From assembly GCA_029945375.1 (NCBI GenBank), contig CM057057.1:1116001-1180000 (forward strand): a DNA stretch of 64,000 bases, given 5' to 3'. The translations under genes and the position numbers were made by a program. Every line of letters starts with the position of its first letter. Position 1 is the stretch's first letter. Origin of the DNA: Agaricus subrufescens (lineage: Eukaryota > Basidiomycota > Agaricomycetes > Agaricales > Agaricaceae). Positions 44,746 to 57,107 of the stretch are shown here, piece after piece. The notes beneath the pieces were generated by a model. It was not told the DNA's origin, did no database searches, and worked only from the letters and a program-made list of their open reading frames with translations.

Positions 44746-47700
44746 ATGCCGGGCCGAGCATACCTCATCGATGGTGATATCTACTACTCTCCGAACTGCG
44801 ACAGAGATGTTCAGCTTCCTAGTGAACTCAACATCGACAATATCACGTCATTCAACCATGTTGGGGTGGAAGCTTTCGAAAGGCCATACTGGTGGTCAGA
44901 GAGGGTTCCGTGGCTGGGATTCGTGCCGAGGCGACCGGTATGCTGGAATGGTGCACTCGTCGAAGATATTGGCTACATGCCGAGGCGCTTACTGGTCAAT
45001 AATGAGTCCTCGCGTTACAAACTACCTTATCTTACACAAAATACATGGTTGGCGGTAGAAACATTGATCTGTGAGGTGCTGGGAATCTTCTCGCGCCATT
45101 TCAACATACAATACGTAGCACCATACCCGACTCGAAAGTGGGGCTATACCAACAGTCATGACACTGAGGCCTTGACGTGGCAACATGCACGGCAGGGACG
45201 AGACTGGTTCGCAATGTGGATCGCTTTGCTCTATTGGATGTTGAAGACCGTCCCGGAGGATCCGAAATACATGGAAGGAATCAGTCCTACGGAGTGGTAT
45301 AAATTGCTGGTTTCATGGGACAAGGCTCGTATAAGCGTATGGGAGTCATTGCGATGTGCTCCGTTATTGCAACGGTTCTGGGACGCCAATTGTTCAGGTG
45401 TCTTTCTTCACAACCCCGATGATCTGCCAAGTCAACCATCTGCTTTGTGGTTCGACCACTGCAGAATGCCGGTCTGGTACCGCTGGGCTAGTCGAGAAAT
45501 TGCCCAAAGCCGATGAGGTGACCGTCGACTCATGGCTCCCCCTCCCGAAGTACTCCAAGCTGCCACCACCGTTATTACGCCATCCGTGCCCTTCCCCGAC
45601 ACCAACACAGGGTATGAATGGGAGAGTCAGCAAGATTATGGTGAGTCGATTGTCCATGTATTCTTCGCATATCTCACAAACTAACTAACAACCTCACCAG
45701 AGCCTCACTTCACCCCAGCTAGCCCACCACAAATGCATGTCATTGATGATGATCAACGTCCCCCTTCCTCGCCCTCTCAAATCAGCAAGCTTGTTTGGAA
45801 GAATGGACGACTACGTCAAGTTGAAAAATCAGGTTGTGATATCTGGGAAGCATTCGAAAAGAAGCATGAGGAGAGGCATCAGAAGATGCTACTCAATGAG
45901 AGCCCTGTCAACCGACAAACAAGATTAAATCGCCAACAAAAGCTGCCACTTGTTAGTGCGGCAGTGTACGTGTGGGAGTGGACTCTAGACACGCCACCCA
46001 AGTTTGTTCAAACCCTAGTTCCCAAGCGAGATTGAAGTGAGATGCTGGAACAGGCCCGCCCTGGGGAATCTCGCTATGATTCATTCTGCAATGAGTGGTC
46101 CATTTGTAGTGAGTGGGTCGATGAATCATACGAGGATTCGGATGAAGAAGCAGAAGAGACTGAGGGAGGTGTTGATTTGCATTCCTGTACTCCGTCTGCT
46201 CAATCTGTTGAGCCACTCTCATCGCCCGCTTCCTCCGCCCTCCCTATTGCTTCTGTAGCCTCTAACCTCCCTGCCGCCTCTCCCGCCTCTGCCTTCCCTA
46301 TCGCCTCCGCTCTCCCCGCTGCCTTTGTCGCTTCTGCCCTCCCTGTCGCCTCCGCCTTCCCTGCTCCCCGAGCCGCTTCCGCCCTCCCTACCGCCTCCGT
46401 TCTCCCTACCGCCTCTATTCTCCCTGCCGCCTCTACTCTTCCTGTCGCCTCTGCTCTCCCTGCCGCCTCTGCTCTCCCTGCCGCCTCTGCTCTCCCTGCC
46501 GCCCTCCCTGCCCACCCTATCAGCCCCTCTCTGCTACATACACCGTCGGGTAGCGGCCTAATGTCTGTTCCAAGCAGCGAACTAGAAAAGTCTCGGTTGC
46601 AGGTACTTGATGTCCTGACCAAGCACTATGGTTTTCTCCCCCCGCTAGGGTTATCCACCCAAGTTGGGGTTTTAGCACACTTGGCTGACATCAAGGCTGT
46701 ACTCGCCGTCACCGGCACCAACACCGTCAAAATAAACAGCGCCCTCTGGGCAACAGAAATGGGCCGTGCTTGCATTGACTTTGTGCTGTATCTCACTAGC
46801 AAGGAACAAGCTGAACCCCCGGTAGCTGTGTGGGACCTTTCGTCAGGGTGTTGTCAGCCTCTCAAGTTCTCTCATCGATTGCGCAATATCAAACGGGTGC
46901 AGGCAGGTGCCCAGAGCCTTTACATGTTCGACTTTGGTGAATGGGCTACTGTCCCCTGGAGTGTTGCTGTTTATACAGCTTCTGCGGCTCTTATGGTCTG
47001 TTGTCTACATCCTGACCTCAGAGACGAAGACATCGCCGTCGAATTGGCACAATCCGGGGTTCCTTTCCGCACCCTACAGAAACGGGTTGGTCTTAACGTT
47101 GTGAAAGATGAGCTGCCGTGTGCAATGATACCAATGGTTTTCTCAAACCATGTTTTTACTCTCAACGACTACAACTTTTGGAAGCAAAGATGCCAGTCTA
47201 TCTTGACTTCCCGGCGCGGCCGTGCGGCTGTACTACGTGGTGGTTATGTTTGGCGCTTGGCGCTGGATGAAGGCATTGGTATCAGCGAGGCATTGAAGGG
47301 GCCCTCGGGTCTACATTACAACAACGCTCTCAACTTCTGTGCATGGGATAAAGATGGTATAGAATACATCGATGACAATCTGACAAATGATGAGCTGGAC
47401 CTCATATGCGGCGTATACCAAAGCTTCACAGGTACATTCTGTAGTGTGGAACAATGCAGCTTCCTTACTAACTGTTCACGGTAGGTATTGGTGGAAGCAT
47501 CAAGAAACAGTCATGGTATCCTCTTTGCTCCACGTTCGAAGGCAACGGGGACGACCAGGGTCGCTGGAATTCTCGACTAGAAAGCAACTACCTCAGTCGT
47601 CAATCGTTCATCCTTGCCGGGACGGCCACAATCGATCCAAAGCTGTTATTATCAGCCACCCAGTGGCGCGACAAGACTCGAGGCTCTGGAGATGCCAGGA

Positions 47701-47762
47701 GATCCACCAGTTCTGTGCAAAAGTGGTCCACACAATTCCTTGATACGTACTGCAGGGCATAA
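44746..47762 (+). pseudogene. 967-codon transposon-region gene with two in-frame TGA codons
   Basis: Exons 44746-45640, 45701-47431 and 47485-47762 close in phase to 968 codons, but TGA occurs at 45514-45516 (codon 257) and 46033-46035 (codon 410). Both stay in one frame with good coding sequence on each side. The first sits between SREIAQSR and GDRRLMAPPPEVL, the second between LVPKRD and SEMLEQARPGE. Recognisable blocks are ESPVNRQTRLNRQQKLPL, RYDSFCNEWSICSEW, a SALPAA-type repeat of about 100 residues (46200-46510), GGYVWRLALDEGIG and LTNDELDLICGVY. They belong to a protein type I recall as frequent in Agaricomycete genomes, function unknown. CGA or TGG to TGA changes explain both stops. 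Confidence 0.68.
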
Positions 47763-48124
47763 ATCATTTTCGATCTGTACCTTACGAACAACGCTTATTG
47801 CTGTAGAATAGAGTCTTAACTAATTTGTAGATTTTGCTTGTTCGTTTTCGCATTCTTGGACAATGGCGGACATGTAGTGTACACCTGTAGCTTTCGTTCA
47901 ACCCACTGTTAGAGCCTGCAATTTATGCGGGAGCATTGTTCGATGTTACTTTGGTAATTTTCCATCTTGATTTCACTTTCCTGCACTACTAATCCGACAG
48001 CTATAGTTCTTAATATTCATGGAAGAATTACAATCTATTATCTTGTGGTATAACTCCTCCATTGGTACGTATCAAACTTGCACAACTCGCGTGCATCCTA
48101 GACAGCTTCTATTATGTCAAGTTC
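47763..48124. other. Intergenic spacer
   Basis: 362 bp between two convergent genes, AT-rich, with nothing recognisable except a few GCATTGTTCG/GCATTCTTGG motifs (about 47850 and 47932) like those in the subterminal repeats of the large transposon. Confidence 0.4.
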
Positions 48125-49252
48125 CTACTCGCCTTGCTTGGACAACTCGATATTCAGCTTGATATTTCCCCAGCCATTGTCTGGAGCGCGAACGTGTACA
48201 CACACAACCTTGCACCGCTAATAAAAAGTTAGTCAATGCACATCTCTGGAATTAAATATTTACTTTGCGTTGCCTCTCATCTAGGTCCTCAATCTCTACT
48301 TCAAGCACCTCCTCTCTGCTGCGTTTCTGGCTACTACCGGAGGTTTCCTTGCTGATTGCTGGGCTCTCAATGGTATCTTGCTGAATACCTGCAGCGTTTT
48401 CAATGGTATTTGGCATGGGCTCCTGTTGAGCATTACCAGACTCGCCCACATCCGATACGTGTTGTCTGTCAATTTGTTCTTCGCCAGGCTGATTATCTAC
48501 ACTAGGCTCTGATTCGTTTTGCTCCGCTCCTGTATGCCCCTGTTGGGAATTATCAGTCTCTCCCGCATCCGATACGTGTTGTCCGTTAATCTGTTCTTCG
48601 CCAGGCTGATTATCTACACTAGGCTCTGATTCGTTTTGCTCCGCTCCTGTATGCCCCTGTTGGGAATTATCAGTCTCTCCCGCATCCGATACGTGTTGTC
48701 CGTTAATGTGTCCTTCGCCGGGTTGATCCTCTACACTAGGCTCCGCTTCGTTTTGCTCCTCTCCTGTGTAATTGTATAAGTATCAGCTTACTGAGTTGTA
48801 AGTGACTTACCATTTTGCGGGCCCTGCTGACCAAAAAGTAGTCCAGTAGTGGCCACGGGTGGCGCGTCACCCTCCAAATCTGGCAAATCTGGCATCACAA
48901 ATTCCGGCGTCACCAGGTACTTTCTGTATGGACACTGAACGTTCGGATTGGCTTTCAAGTATTCCTTCCACTCCAGCTGATTGCCAGGCATCAGAACTGA
49001 TTCCGAAAAAGAGCCTAGGGCAGATGAAGGAGAGCCTAGGGGAGACGAAGGAGAGCCCATAAGGGGAGACGAAGGAGAGCTCATAAGGGGAGACGAAGGA
49101 GAGCCCATGAGGGGAGACAAAGGAGAGCTCATAAGGGGAGACAAAGGAGAGCCCATGAGGGGAGACAAAGGAGAGGAAATAGGTGAGTAATCCTCAGGCA
49201 ATTGTGAAGACATTTTACTGAACCACTGCCCTCGTCTCTCGTTTTTATCCAT
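48125..49252 (-). CDS. Repeat-rich hypothetical protein of the transposon region
   Basis: Exons 49252-48811, 48763-48264 and 48217-48125 join in frame to 344 residues. The N-terminal part has about eight short SPLSPLMGSP-type repeats (49020-49185 region). A block follows with LEWKEYLKANPNVQCPYRKY. The middle is a 39-residue unit (117 bp) present three times (GQHVSDAGETDNSQQGHTGA and relatives). KRSREEVLEVEIEDLDERQRK and a 31-residue final exon ending NIKLNIELSKQGE complete it. No family is recognised. It faces the next gene across a 482-bp divergent spacer. Low complexity dominates, but the intron phases and lack of stops support it as real. Confidence 0.55.
48451..48780. repeat. 117-bp coding tandem repeats
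   Basis: TCCGATACGTGTTG recurs at 48451, 48568 and 48685, an exact 117-bp period (39 codons). The units at 48568 and 48451 are nearly identical over most of their length. They encode the 39-residue repeats of the minus-strand protein. Confidence 0.85.
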
Positions 49253-49734
49253 AGGGCCATATCATCTCGACCTAGAAAAGTATCTTGAGCCGGATGTGTT
49301 CTTTGGATATAGCCGGATCCCGACACCAGTGGCGCTCTACTGGAAGACATAAAGCTGAGTCTTTTCCTTTCATTTCAACAGTAATTTACTACTTATAAAG
49401 AAAAGAACATTTTTACTGCAGTGCGCCATCGACCCTGGCGGCACTGCTAATAGTGGAGTTGAATATACCGGTATGGATGTCGCCCGACGAAACAATGTCG
49501 GGCAGACGTAAGCTGAGCATTTTTTTTCATTTCTAAAAATTTTTGCTCACAAAGCATCCTTGTTGACTCACCGTTCTACCCGTCTGCCTATCTGTACTAT
49601 GTTTTGCACCTTTCCAATCGGCTACTAATGCAAGCGGTACTGCCTCAAGATATCGAATGTTCGTATGGTCCGCCATGTATATAAGTTGCGCTTCTGACTG
49701 GCATTGCTACTCTACAGACCTCCCAATTCTCTAC
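49253..49734. promoter_or_regulatory. Divergent spacer upstream of two hypothetical genes
   Basis: 482 bp between two start codons pointing outwards. No specific site is recognised. A divergent promoter is the simplest reading. Confidence 0.4.
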
Positions 49735-51064
49735 ATGGCTGTATCCTCGAAAACCCTCGCTAAATCATCTAAATCCATGCCCTCCTCGGGAACTCCTACA
49801 GCGTCCAACGCTAGATCCGGTCAAGGTGCTCCTAGCGATCCTTGGCAACTGGTGGAGATGTTAAAAAACCAGATCTCCCAGTACCATGGTAAGGTCTTAT
49901 TTTCTTTATCGCTCCTGCCTCACCGTTTTTTCAGCGGAATTGGATAAGTACAAGAAATCTGCGGCCTTGCGACCGGAGGGTTCCCCACAACTTATAAGGC
50001 GACCGGCAAGGCTTACAAAATTGGTCAATGATATGCAATTAACTGATCAGAAGTCTCTTTATAACCAATGCCGTGTAAGTGCAATTGGTATTTCTGTTTT
50101 TCTTTTTACTTATGAAAGTAGATCTTCGTGAAGGACAGGATGAAAAACTGTGGGATAAGGTTCTCAATGCTTTACAAGGATATTGACCCCACACAATTGA
50201 CCGATACAGTAAAACTGGTCCGTATTTATATCCCTCCTGCTCTTCAATTTCTCACGCTCATGTTTCAATCCTTTATCCATCTTTCAGGCAAAGACGGACC
50301 ACCCCCGACTTCAAATGTATGAGTCGGACTGGGCCCTATATGAGATCATAAAGGGCGCACTGAAGAATTCACGAAGCAATGCGAGGAAATCAAGTAGATG
50401 GTCTCAAAATGGCGCCTCACCATTGGCTGGAGATAGCCATGTGGATGAGACAGGAGATGACTCTAACGATGAAGGTGATGATGGGCCGGGATCTGTAAAT
50501 GGTGTTGGGGATAGTGAAGTGAATCCTGATGGGGACCTCTATGACGACAAAAGCACCCCCGATGACAATACCAGTGATCTCGATGATGACACTGGTGACG
50601 TTTGCAACGACAGTGGAGTTGTGCGCAACAGCAGTGCCAACGCTTTCACTGAACATGATCACTCTACAAACAGGGATGTATTACTTGAAGATGATGGTAG
50701 TGAAGATGAGGTGATGGTGACTGAGGAGCGTACAGAGAGACCAGGGCCTGGTAGGCAGCCTGTTACTGCCAAGGCAGTCATTCCAGTTCAATCGCAACTG
50801 GCTGCGAAGAAAAGGCTGTGTGAAGATGGTAATGGAGATAACAAGGGGAGTACAGGCAAAGCGCAGCAGGGACAGAAGGAGAGGGCAGGAAGGGGGAAGA
50901 AGAGTGGTAAAACTACAGCTGGAGTGCCAGTACAACCAGGCCAGAGACCCGCTTTGCAGCGATCTTGCAAAACTGTCAATGATACTGACCAGGATTCCCG
51001 ACCAGAGAAGCGGCGACGACAGATAGGTGGTGGACGTCATAACAACCCACTAACAGCTCAATGA
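49735..51064 (+). CDS. Acidic hypothetical protein of the transposon region
   Basis: Exons 49735-49888, 49935-50074, 50122-50217 and 50288-51064 close in phase to 388 residues. The N-terminal half is a likely alpha-helical region: DPWQLVEMLKNQISQYHAEL, LVNDMQLTDQKSLYNQCR, and after the join IFVKDRMKNCGIRFSMLY. The second half is Asp/Gly/Ser-rich and acidic (50440-50710), then a basic tail with KAQQGQKERAGRGKKSGK and EKRRRQIGGG. This layout suggests a nuclear, possibly chromatin- or DNA-associated protein, but no family is certain. The pattern resembles another recurrent companion gene of Agaricomycete transposon regions, from memory only. Confidence 0.6.
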
Positions 51065-52356
51065 AATACATCAGAGAGTTTGGAAGAAACTGCCTGGGGA
51101 TGGTATAAGTGACGGTTGGGCAATAGGTAGTTTACTACTATTTTTTCCTTTACTTTGCTAGATCTTACCGTAGATTCTATTCAAAATTTCCATTTCTTTC
51201 TTTGTTACTGTCCGTATAATTCCACGACTAGCTCCATTTCCTAATACCATTGACTGAGTGAAGTACGTAGATGGTTTTGGTTTTTTTCCATACATTCATC
51301 TATATAAGTCCCTTGATACTACAGTTTTCAAATACATTTTGCATTGTTCAAAACCTAAATTTTTGTGGTTCTCAGAATTTTGCATACTACAAAAATCGGC
51401 GTGATTTTGATTTTGAGGGGTGGTAAAAAAGCAGAATATCGTAGTTCTGATGCATTTTATACTACAAAACTAAGCATTTAAACTTGCTCGACAAGCTGTT
51501 TTTATCACCCATATTTGTCAATCCTTTATAACTCTGTGGACGGTAATTATACGACAGATACACTTGTTCTATACTAACTTCTTGGCCAATTTCTCAGGTA
51601 GTATTTTACTAATCCTTTGGGTTCACAGAGGTGGTCAGGGGGGGGTGGGGGGTCAGAGTTAGCAAAGAATTGGTGGTGATAACTTCCGATGGGGGCATGG
51701 TTGGTGACTGCTCGGCAGAACCTGGTGTAGAGTTGGGCAGACACAGTGGCTGTGGTGATGTAATATGTGCCCATCCATGGGCTGTTCCTGTTACAATCTA
51801 TTTTCGTTACTGTCTCCTGACCCAGGACCATATGCCACCACTTCCTTATCTGTATACTTGTCTCCCATGTTTACTCAGCACCATTCTCACCGTTAGTCAG
51901 ACACCTCGGGTATACTTACTCAGCCCGACTCCTACTTCTATTATTAGGTAGTCGACTCCTCTATAAGTAGTGTAGTTATACTCTGTATTTCCTTACGCTT
52001 TACCAACTCGCTATATTCCTTTATCGCTCTCAAGTCTTTGCCTAAGTTGCAACCTGAGCTAATCGCTATAAGGTTGTAACAGTTCCCGTGGGTGGCAGGG
52101 GTGAGGTGGTCTTCTGATTCACCGTTAGTCATCGGAAGGAACTTCTTGCCTTTGAGTGTTGTGCCAGTTGTTCGAAAGAACACATTTTTTAATCACGTGA
52201 TCGGCCATGTGAGCGGTTATATTAATTACTGGGGAAAAACCGGTAAAAAAGGTGTAAAAAACCCCTATTAGGGGAGTCCCTGTATTTTACCGGTATTTTA
52301 CATGGGGAGAGGTTTTTACGCAACCCTAGCGGCTCGACGCGTTGCATTGTCCAATT
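51065..52356. other. Intergenic region with repeated ACTACAAAA motifs and a fold-back patch
   Basis: No coding exon is supported. Around 51315-51475 the motif (A)TACTACA(A/G)(A/T) appears about three times beside GCATTTT/CATTTTGCA. This could be the subterminal region of an older element. At about 52225-52305 a self-complementary AT-rich patch has ACCGGTAAAA and TTTTACCGGT about 60 bp apart. A CACGTG lies inside AATCACGTGATC near 52192. None can be assigned. Confidence 0.4.
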
Positions 52357-52955
52357 ATCAAGTCTCTTATCCATATATGACAGTCAGGCACCAGAAAAAA
52401 GGGGAATGCTGTGAAGGTACTATAGTAAAAAGCCTCGCAATATGAGGAACAATATTCAATTTTGCAAAAATTTTAATGTGCTCCTAGCTTTGTGGACAGG
52501 CTATTTGTGGACTGAGCGGCAAATCTTGAAAGTCTGCAGGAAAATTTGAACCTGCGGGTAGACACAGAGTAATAGCAAATTGAAGGGGTCACATGACACT
52601 GGGGCTTTGAAGGTCTAAGTGCGAAGCCACGGGACAACGCTCGAGGAATTGAGAAACAGACTGAGACGGCCATTCCAGCACACCAAGGATATTGTATGAA
52701 AAGGGACAGTGGTTGTACGTCTAATTGAGCTTTGGTCTGCTGTGGGCAGTCTGCTCCCAAAAAGAGCAGTCCACGTACAGCCACTAGTCCGCCTTGCAAT
52801 TATCAGCTTCCATTTATCCACCGAGTTAAATATTGCCTATCAACATTCAAGTTTTATCATTACGTGTAGAGAAAATAAATCCTAACGCTTTTATGTTACC
52901 TGCCCAACCCATAACAGTGACACAATTAGTGAAATTTAAGGAGATACTAATGACG

Positions 52956-54539
52956 CTAAATCATATCATAAATGTCTATTGCCCATAGAGCTGGATAAGT
53001 CAATAAGCGTCCTATATCTTCATCAAATTTAAGGAAGCCCGGCGAGAATTGCTTTTCAAAAACGCATACAAGTGGAGAAGGTTGGTTGACCGGTGCGCCC
53101 AAGTCCCGGCCATACCTGAAGAATTTGTGCTGTGGCCATTTCTTGGTGATAAATAGTCGAGTACCGAGTATGCATCTTTCTGCATCCGTTTTGTGGCTTC
53201 CAAGCTTGACAACGACAGGAGGCTGACTGGTGTCATGAGGAATAACAAGTCCTTGAATATTCGTTGACCTTCTATCGGTACTGATAGTGATGACAGTAGC
53301 ATCTGGGGTCCAGCGGGACGTTGACCACGGGTAAGTGCACGTGGTAATGCAATGTAATAATTGAAGAGAAGACGAAGACTTGACTTCAAAGATATAGAGA
53401 AAGGATGTCGTGGATTGAATTACAAGTATGTTATCATTGATGAATTCCATCATCTAATGAAAACCAGTGTCAATGTTAAGTATTGCATGATACAAGATAA
53501 AACGAACCCCGATACCAGAAACATCAAAGCCATGGTGGTCACCATCATGGTTTATAGGATAATCGAAACACCCGAGAGCCAGCCCATGTTCATAGATCCC
53601 AATTTGACCCACTCTCCACACTTGTATCAAATAACGGTCATTGAGCGTGAATCCTGCAATCCCCAAATCCGAGTCGAAATTTCGAAACATAGTGGTGTTT
53701 GATGCTACCAACGTTGCGTCCGCACCATGACCAACCAAATTGATTTGACTGGTGTATGTTCTGAATACATCTGGGACATTTATGAGTTGGCTCAGTGGTC
53801 GCAGTAAAGTAAACATACCTTCGGTATGTACAAGGCCTGCAAGCCAAAATGACAGCCGTGGTGATGTCTTGTCTATCCATATGACTACACTGGCGAGCCG
53901 CAGGTTTCGAGCTTGGTCGTCAATCTCGTGGGGATCAAATAAGGTCCTCAATGTAGACTCGGGGCAGTCAAGGTCCAGATAATACACGACGGCAGAATGA
54001 TAATGGATGAGAAGCCATCGACCCCCTGGAATCATTATAAAATCCGATGTGTTTAGTTCAAACAGCCCTCCAGATGGTAGTTCCACTGTCCGCTTGCGAA
54101 AATGTGGCTTTGTGGAGCCGGTCCAGACATTTAGGGCGCGGTCTCGGCGAAGTGTCCATTGCTCTAGCTCGCTGATGGTGTAATTCGCAAGTTCATCTTC
54201 CGGAGGGCATACGTAGTGTGCTTGTGTGAGCGTGTTAATGCGGTTGTGCCAGAACTGCCGGGTTTTTATCACTGAGTGAAAAGTCTTGCATGTCTATACA
54301 CTGTCAGAGCTGGGCAAGTGATGGGGATAGGGCAGACTATAACGCACTAGCTTTACTGCAAGCACACCTGTGAAATCTAGGTATGTGAACGCCTCAGCAA
54401 GGATCTCGACAGGTAGGGATACAAGTCCATGTTGACGCGCAGTTTGGCGCCAGGTAGGAGGCAGAAGGGAGCGAAGGTAGTACAAGAACAGGCTTCGGTA
54501 TATGTCCAGCATCAGTTCATGATTTTTCTGTTGCAACAA
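52956..54539 (-). CDS. F-box protein A2
   Basis: Exons (54348-54512, or to 54539 with an earlier in-frame ATG), 53819-54293, 53508-53770 and 52956-53453. With the start that aligns to A1 (54512) the product has 466 residues. The F-box reads SLPVEILAEAFTYLDFTG. IPGGRWLLIHY and the C-terminal domain are as in A1. Differences from A1 are few (for example WRVGQIG without the four-residue insertion), and introns and the 3' flank are also close to identical, so the copies separated or were homogenised recently. The role as an SCF adaptor is inferred. Confidence 0.75.
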
Positions 54540-55543
54540 CGGTGAAAATCACATGTGACCTCGAACAATTGCTGTTGATCCGGCCTTAGCTGGCATCAAG
54601 TGAGTTCAGCCCTGTCCGCTTTATTATGTGAATACGAACTCTCACTCACGTTTACTATTGATTCCATTGCTCGGTGTCTCTAATTCGGCTGACTTCCAGG
54701 GAGTTTTGTAGTATGTAAACCCTCCTCATTGCACGCACTACGACCCATAATCAGTCCTCGAAATAGTCGCACCACAACAAATTGAAGCCAGAATTTGCTA
54801 CCCTTTAAAACCTTCTCAAACGTCCCATATTAAAACTGATAATCTTGACATTAATTATTATTGACGAAGATCTCCTCCAGCTCGGTAATTCAATGAAATA
54901 CTACCACGCCACCAATCTGGCTTCAGAGTTCAGCGTTCTGAAAAAACAAGAACATGTACCGATTTCTCGCATAAGAGACGAGGTCCTAACTGTAGGACTG
55001 TCACAAGACACTGAGACAGTGTGCAAAATGTGCAAAATGTTCATGTCCCTACCCGTCGAAATTCATCCTCCAGTACGAATACATGACGCGATCTTACGAC
55101 TCGTTGATCCATGCGGTTCTACTAGAACTGTCAACCTTTGAGGAGTGCACCAAGCTTTGCAATTCTAGGACAGGTTTCAATCCTGTAGGCGAGATGTGGC
55201 AAAAGCAAAATGCACTAGCTTTACGGAGTGGAGGATTTGAACGTCTGGATGCATGAAGACGAGGCAGTTGTTGTCAGAGATACAAGCGACATAATGGGCA
55301 GTGGTCCTCTGGTATGTTCTACCGTAGACAAGATGTAGTCTACCCTCTTCATGAGGAATGCGGTCCATATGCAGCCACTAGTCCATCTTGCAATTTCCAT
55401 TATAAACTTCCACACCCCTCATCGAAGAAAGTTTGCGTATCGACATGCAAGCCTTTTTATTATGTGTAATGCTTCTATGTCACTTCACCTGCCGACCCGC
55501 TCACTATAGCGCGGTTGGTGACAAACGGGATATACTAATAGTG
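54540..55543. other. Region between F-box A2 and B2
   Basis: Holds the A2 promoter side (similar to 15893-16100) and the B2 3' flank. An open 98-codon frame at 54845-55141 has no counterpart in copy 1 and no recognised domain. It lies in the insertion that makes copy 2 longer. About 55360-55440 resembles the 3' flank of the A genes (AGCCACTAGTCC), showing that A and B arose as whole tandem units. Confidence 0.45.
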
Positions 55544-57107
55544 TTAAATGATATCATAAATGTTTAACTGCCGTACAGTCGGATAAGTTAAGAATCGTCC
55601 TATATCTTCATCGAAATTAAGGAAGCCAAGCGAGAATTCCTCTTCAAAAACGCTTGCAAGTGCAGAAGGCTGGTTGGCGGGTGCAGCCAAGTCCCAACCA
55701 TACTTGGAGACGTGATACGGTTTTCCTTTGGTGACCAACAGCCGAGTACCGAGTGTGCATTGGTGTGGCTTCACACTGAAACTTCCAAGCTCGACAATGA
55801 TGGGAGGATGCCTGGTATCATGAGGAATAATAAGTCCTTGAATGTCTCGAGGGCGGTTGATCATAGTGATAACGGTAGCATCGGGAATCCAGCGGGGCAT
55901 TGACCAAGGATGAGTAAACATCTCAATGCGATGTAATAATTTGAGAGACGACGATGACTCGACTTCAAAAATGGAAAGAGAAGCTGTCTTGAGGGATTGA
56001 ATTGCAAGTATGTCACCATAGATGAATTCCATAATCTATTTGGGAACAGTGTCAATATTAATGATTGCGTGATACAGAGTATAACAAACCCCGGGTGTAG
56101 CGACATTAAAGGCGTGGTCACTATCATGATCCATGGGATAATCAGGACACCCAAGAGCCAAACCATGTTCATAGATCCCAATTTGACCCACAAACGATTC
56201 AGTAGACCATACTTGCACAAGGTAACGGTCATTGAGCGTGGCTCCTGCAGCCCACAAATCCAAGTTGAAACTTCGTAGCATGGCGGTATTTGACACTGCC
56301 AACGTCGCGTCTGCACCATGACCAACCATATTGATCCGGCATGTGTATGTTCGAAGTACGTCTGCGACACGTGGGTCAGCTCGGTATGAGAACAAGAAAT
56401 TCTAACACACCTTTAGCCTGTACAAGGAGCGCAAGCCGAAATGAGAACCGTGGTGATGCCCTGTCTATCCATATGGCGCAAATGGTTAACTGTGGTTCAC
56501 GAATTTGGTTGTCGATTTCATGGGGATCGAATAAGGTCCTCAATGTAGGCTCGGGGCAATCAAGGTCAATGTAATACACGATGGCAGAAGGATGACGTAT
56601 GAGAAGCCATCGACCACCCGGAATCAGTATGAAATTCGATGACCGGAGTCTGGGGAGCCCCTCAAATGGTAAACCCACTGTCCGTTTGCGAAATTGCGGC
56701 TTCTCGGAGTTGACATAGACACCCAGTGCACGATCTCGGCGAAGTGTCCACTGTTCTAGCTCGTTCACAGTGTAACTATAGAGTTCGTCTTCTGGAGGAC
56801 ATACATAGTATGCTTGCGTGAGTGTTTTAATGCGGTTGTGCCAAAACTGCCGGGTTTTGGTCACTGAGTAGAACGCCTTGCATGTCTACATAATTTTAAG
56901 AATGAGCGAATGACATGGGCAGAGCAGACTATTGCGCACCAGCCTTACAGCAAGCACACCTGAGAAATCTAGGTATGTGAAGGCCTCAGCGAGGATCTCG
57001 ACAGGTAGAGACACTAGTCCCAAGTGTCGTACAGTTGGGTGCCACCAAGGAGAAAGAAGGAAATAGAGGTAGTGCAATAAAAGGCCCCGGCATACGTTCA
57101 GCGCCAT
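55544..57107 (-). CDS. F-box protein B2
   Basis: Exons 56940-57107, 56411-56885, 56090-56361 and 55544-56035 close in phase to 468 residues. The N-terminus is MALNVCRGLLLHYL, then the F-box SLPVEILAEAFTYLDFSG, KTRQFWHNRIKTLTQAYYVC and IPGGRWLLIRHPS. Its best partner in the window is B1, but the divergence is clearly larger than between A1 and A2. No stop or frameshift. The start codon faces NP2 across 367 bp. Likely an SCF ubiquitin-ligase adaptor with unknown substrate. Confidence 0.75.

Noticed and set aside
45514..46035. Selenocysteine or stop-codon reassignment to explain TGA codons
   Set aside because: Fungi of this group lack selenoproteins and other genes here (for example NP1/NP2 neighbours and the small 62013 gene) use TGA as a normal stop.
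46200..46622. Long open frames on the opposite strand and in another frame of the Ala/Pro/Ser repeat
   Set aside because: They are shadows of the low-complexity SALPAA repeat region of the plus-strand gene.
29999..51064. One giant transposon including all genes from 29999 to 51064
   Set aside because: Tempting by gene content, but I found no terminal repeats or target duplication outside 33436-44026, so only the inner element is called.
52191..52320. A MITE around the ACCGGTAAAA inverted patch
   Set aside because: The arms are short and imperfect, with no target duplication visible; noted only as a fold-back patch.
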